From CAZIGM01 sp964538675 (GTDB lineage: Bacteria; Bacillota; Bacilli; Tepidibacillales; Tepidibacillaceae), in assembly GCA_964538675.1 (NCBI GenBank), contig CAZIGM010000005.1:1-64000 (forward strand): DNA of 64,000 bases, read 5' to 3'. Of the stretch, positions 61,479-64,000 are shown piece by piece. How positions within the stretch are numbered: the first letter of the stretch is position 1; each line of letters starts with the position of its first letter. The notes under the pieces were generated by a model. It worked only from the letters and a program-made list of their open reading frames with translations. It was not told where the DNA came from and ran no database searches. Both the position numbers and the translations under genes were made by a program.

Positions 61479-62980
61479 TAATATCACCAATTCAAGAAAG
61501 AATTATTTTGACTCCTGGTAATTTAATTGTTAGAGCAAGTGCTGGAACAGGTAAAACCCTTACAATGGTTAAAAAAATCGAAAAAGAAATTGACAGTAAT
61601 AAAAGTCATAAGGTTGTAACCGCAATTACCTTTACAATTAAAGCAGCACAAGAAATAAAGGAAAGGTTAGTAATTGATTTATCACAGCACTTCATCGGTA
61701 CAAATAATAGCTTTGCAATTGAAGAAGTAATTAAACCATTTATGAAAGATGTTTATGGAGAAGATTTCAATTTAGTTATGGACACTGATTATTCATTAAA
61801 AGTTAATACTTTTGAAGATGGGATAAAGCATATTAAAGAAAATTCCACATTGTGTTCTTACAGGGAGAATAAAAAGAATTTTATTTTTGAATTAGCTCAA
61901 ATTATCGTTAAAAAATCATTCGCTTGTCAGCTATATTTACAGGCGAAATACTTTAAGATATATATTGATGAATATCAAGACTGTGATAAAGAAATGCATA
62001 ATTTTTTTATGTATCTGTGTGATCAACTACATATAGAAACATTCGTGGTTGGTGATGAAAAGCAATCGATATATATATGGCGCGGTGCATATCCAGATGC
62101 TTTCAGAGGTATTTGGGAGAAAGATAATTTCAAAAAAATCTTCATGATTGATAACTTCCGATCTTGTCAGCAAATACAAAATTATTCCAATTTGTTATGT
62201 GAAGAAACTAGAAATTTGTATGTTCAAACTGAGACGGTAGATAATATTATTTGGCTATCGCCTACCAATGCTACTTGGCCAGCTGAAATAATAAAACATA
62301 TAGATACTTCACAAAAGTCTGCACTATTGAGATTTAGAAATAATAATGCTAAAAGTGGAGCAGCAAAGTTAATAAGTCAAGGAATGGATTGTGTTTATAT
62401 TCCAAAAATACCTATAGCAGATATTACAACTGAATCCGCATGGTTATATTCTGCAATAGCAAAATATATAATTTTAGAAAAGTATTCTGTTTATGATTTT
62501 ATTTCAGAGATTCCTGTTGAGGGTGATGTGTCAAAGAAAACAGTATCAACAATTAAAGTGTACATAAAAAATATTGAAGTTGGATTAATAGAAGATATTG
62601 ATGTTTTTGAAACACAGGTTAATATATTTGCGAATTATCTTGGCTATTCACTAAGGAGAGATCATGTTGAAAGATTGTTTCAAACAATTTCAGATAGTTC
62701 TTTCCATGTTGCATTTGAGCCTGAAAAGTTTAATCATATAGCTATTACCTTTCATTCATCAAAAGGATTGGAGTTTGACCAGGTAATTATATTTGCAGAA
62801 GATTATAGATTATCAGATATGGAAAATATTTATAATCACTATGTTTCTGTAACAAGAGCTAAGACCAAATTAATAATAGTTAAATTAAATAACAATAATG
62901 CAAATATGTTTCAAAAAAATATTGAGGCAATATTATCCGAGAGAAATTCAGAACTAAGTAATTTAGTTACGTTTTATTAA
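61475..62980 (+). CDS. gajB: GajB-like UvrD/Rep helicase (Gabija)
   Basis: The 501-residue SF1 helicase has motif I ASAGTGKT (21-28), motif II YIDEYQDCD, motif III VVGDEKQSIYIWRG, motif IV NFRSC, motif V ITFHSSKGLEFDQVIIF and motif VI YVSVTRAKTKL. In Gabija GajB is thought to sense DNA ends and activate GajA. I start at ATG 61475, which overlaps the gajA TGA stop and follows AAAAAGGTGA; an upstream ATG at 61454 has no site. A perfect inverted repeat follows the stop. Confidence 0.88.
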   Translation: MIISPIQERIILTPGNLIVRASAGTGKTLTMVKKIEKEIDSNKSHKVVTAITFTIKAAQEIKERLVIDLSQHFIGTNNSFAIEEVIKPFMKDVYGEDFNLVMDTDYSLKVNTFEDGIKHIKENSTLCSYRENKKNFIFELAQIIVKKSFACQLYLQAKYFKIYIDEYQDCDKEMHNFFMYLCDQLHIETFVVGDEKQSIYIWRGAYPDAFRGIWEKDNFKKIFMIDNFRSCQQIQNYSNLLCEETRNLYVQTETVDNIIWLSPTNATWPAEIIKHIDTSQKSALLRFRNNNAKSGAAKLISQGMDCVYIPKIPIADITTESAWLYSAIAKYIILEKYSVYDFISEIPVEGDVSKKTVSTIKVYIKNIEVGLIEDIDVFETQVNIFANYLGYSLRRDHVERLFQTISDSSFHVAFEPEKFNHIAITFHSSKGLEFDQVIIFAEDYRLSDMENIYNHYVSVTRAKTKLIIVKLNNNNANMFQKNIEAILSERNSELSNLVTFY

Positions 62981-63010
62981 AAATAAGGATTTTATTAGTA
63001 GGATAACTCT

Positions 63011-63047
63011 TTTAACTATATTATATGAAATTGATAATATAGTTAAA
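63011..63047. terminator. Inverted repeat after gajB, probable terminator
   Basis: TTTAACTATATTAT (63011-63024) and ATAATATAGTTAAA (63034-63047) are perfect complements around a nine-base loop. No long T run follows, so termination strength is uncertain. Confidence 0.55.
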
Positions 63048-63102
63048 CATATTAATTTGGTATGATAATTTATCACGCTTAGGCTCTGGGGGCCTTATCC
63101 AT

Positions 63103-63319
63103 CCTATAACACAACATCCCCGCGTCGTCACAAGCTCCTAGGTTGCCCGAAGCGAGAATACATAGAAGAAAAGCTAAAGAAGTTTGATAGATTACACAGG
63201 CAACACATCTCTTTCGCTAACCGAGCCGGCAAAGTCCGAGCCTAAGAAAAGAGCTTTCTAAGGCTCAACCATTACCTGTAAGCTCAAGAGCGTCGGTGAT
63301 GCGGAGACGTTAAGTGAAA
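63103..63319 (+). repeat. attC-like structured repeat, copy 2
   Basis: The copy is about 85-90% like copy 1 over ~210 bases by eye. The right core GTTAAGT (63309-63315) fits GTTRRRY. The left core CTATAAC (63104-63110) departs from RYYYAAC, so end pairing is weaker than in copy 1. The second inner hairpin (GAGCCTAAGAAA with TTTCTAAGGCTC, 63238-63266) is intact, while the first is weakened (CGCGTCG). It separates gajB from the third block. Confidence 0.7.
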
Positions 63320-63352
63320 TTGGCTAAGAAAAAAAATAAAGGAGTGAGAAAA

Positions 63353-64000
63353 TTGTCAAGGTGGGTTATACAATTCGAAGATCATCCTGTGCACCAAATA
63401 ATAAGTGATGTTCTTGATTCAACAAATGAAGCATTAGAGGCAGTTCAAAATAATCCAGATGTAATAGAACATTGTCATAGGATAAAGCAAGTACTAAATC
63501 AAGCAAATCACGTGTTAGCAGATTGCGATCCAATAATGGTTTCTATAAAGACATTAGATAATTTAAATAACACTATTAATAATATTAATAACGAAATCAA
63601 AGCGTTTATCAGTAACAATAATATAGGACATCTTAATAATGCAAATAATCAAATTGATTCTGTATTAATATTTATAAGTGACCTATTTCAAAACTTGATA
63701 TTTAACAATTTAGAAGGGTCAAAGGAGTCGATTTCTTCCTTTAGAAAATCAGTAGGTCAATATCTTAGACATGTTGAAGAAGAATATAAAAAAACGGAAG
63801 CGATTAAAGAAGAACTTGAGCAAGGTTTTAGAGAACTGGGATCAACTGTAGACATTCAAAAGAATAGGTTAGACACAGCAATTTCCGAGTTTCAGAGTCA
63901 ATTTTCTACTGCAGAAGAAAACAGAAAGACTCAGTTTTTTCAAGAAGAAGAAAAACGACAGATAAACTATAATAGTGCAACAGAAGAAAGAAAAGAGGAG
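63353..64000 (+). CDS. Coiled-coil protein of unknown function, 3' end outside the window
   Basis: A TTG start at 63353, six bases after AAAGGAGTG, opens a frame of 216 codons that runs to the window edge without a stop. The product starts MSRWVIQFEDHPVHQ and becomes helical, rich in Asn, Glu, Gln and Lys, with a long coiled coil in its last ~80 visible residues. I recognise no family. Its place right after an attC-like repeat makes it the third cassette, and by context a candidate defence gene; the effector domain is presumably further right. Confidence 0.7.
   Translation, partial: MSRWVIQFEDHPVHQIISDVLDSTNEALEAVQNNPDVIEHCHRIKQVLNQANHVLADCDPIMVSIKTLDNLNNTINNINNEIKAFISNNNIGHLNNANNQIDSVLIFISDLFQNLIFNNLEGSKESISSFRKSVGQYLRHVEEEYKKTEAIKEELEQGFRELGSTVDIQKNRLDTAISEFQSQFSTAEENRKTQFFQEEEKRQINYNSATEERKEE

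Noticed and set aside
59417..63319. The 215-bp repeats as a CRISPR array
   Set aside because: There are only two copies, far longer than CRISPR repeats, separated by whole genes and not by short spacers.

Overview
The window is a 64 kb AT-rich chromosomal stretch (roughly 30-33% G+C by eye) from a low-GC Gram-positive bacterium. Firmicute traits are T-box leaders, DnaI, PepV, an L20-type infC leader, many TTG and GTG starts after strong GGAGG sites, and rho-independent terminators. HisZ, a futalosine-pathway MqnC, a fused siroheme decarboxylase (AhbA-AhbB), dehydratase activases and a c-di-GMP-I riboswitch point to an anaerobic, probably respiring member of the Clostridia. I cannot name the genus. 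No rRNA, tRNA or CRISPR array was seen.

Layout. 1-3.5 kb: dnaI, a LUD-domain gene and glnS. 3.5-11.1 kb: the histidine operon hisZGDCBHAF-hisIE behind a leader peptide with four His codons and a terminator. 11.2-17.2 kb: a YitT-family membrane protein, an MFS efflux gene behind its own leader peptide and attenuator, ung, two membrane proteins and mqnC. 17.2-21.2 kb: thrS behind a T-box that carries an inserted element, then infC-rpmI-rplT. 21.2-32 kb: a radical SAM/B12 protein, an I42 protease inhibitor, pepV, a TetR regulator, three dehydratase-activase-like genes, glpK and a MarR regulator. 32.3-40.6 kb: a heme/siroheme operon (hemA, precorrin-2 dehydrogenase, hemC, cobA-hemD, hemB, ahbAB, hemL). 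40.7-47.8 kb: a five-gene operon that looks like a signalling-controlled exopolysaccharide system (two-receiver regulator with a degenerate GGDEF domain, HEAT protein, family 2 glycosyltransferase, membrane-anchored protein, tandem phosphatase-like repeats). 47.8-54.8 kb: the trp operon trpEGDCFBA behind a T-box with one specifier stem and two terminator modules. 54.8-57 kb: a c-di-GMP-I riboswitch with a secreted protein, an HD-GYP protein and a small membrane gene whose 3' end is repeat-derived. 57.3-64 kb: a defence region of three gene blocks (DUF262/DUF1524 endonuclease, Gabija-like GajA-GajB, and an incomplete coiled-coil gene) separated by ~215-bp structured repeats that look like integron attC sites.

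Two dispersed non-coding repeats shape the window. Repeat A (about 120 bp, terminal inverted repeats, MITE-like) lies after rplT, before pepV, inside the tetR control region, in the hem operon and after the HD-GYP gene. Repeat B (up to about 235 bp, strong hairpins, no ORF) lies at the left edge, inside the thrS T-box and inside the hem operon.

The strongest candidates for something undescribed are the attC-like array of defence cassettes in a Firmicute, the exopolysaccharide-type operon with apparently extracytoplasmic tandem phosphatase repeats, and the insertion of repeat B in the loop of a T-box stem.
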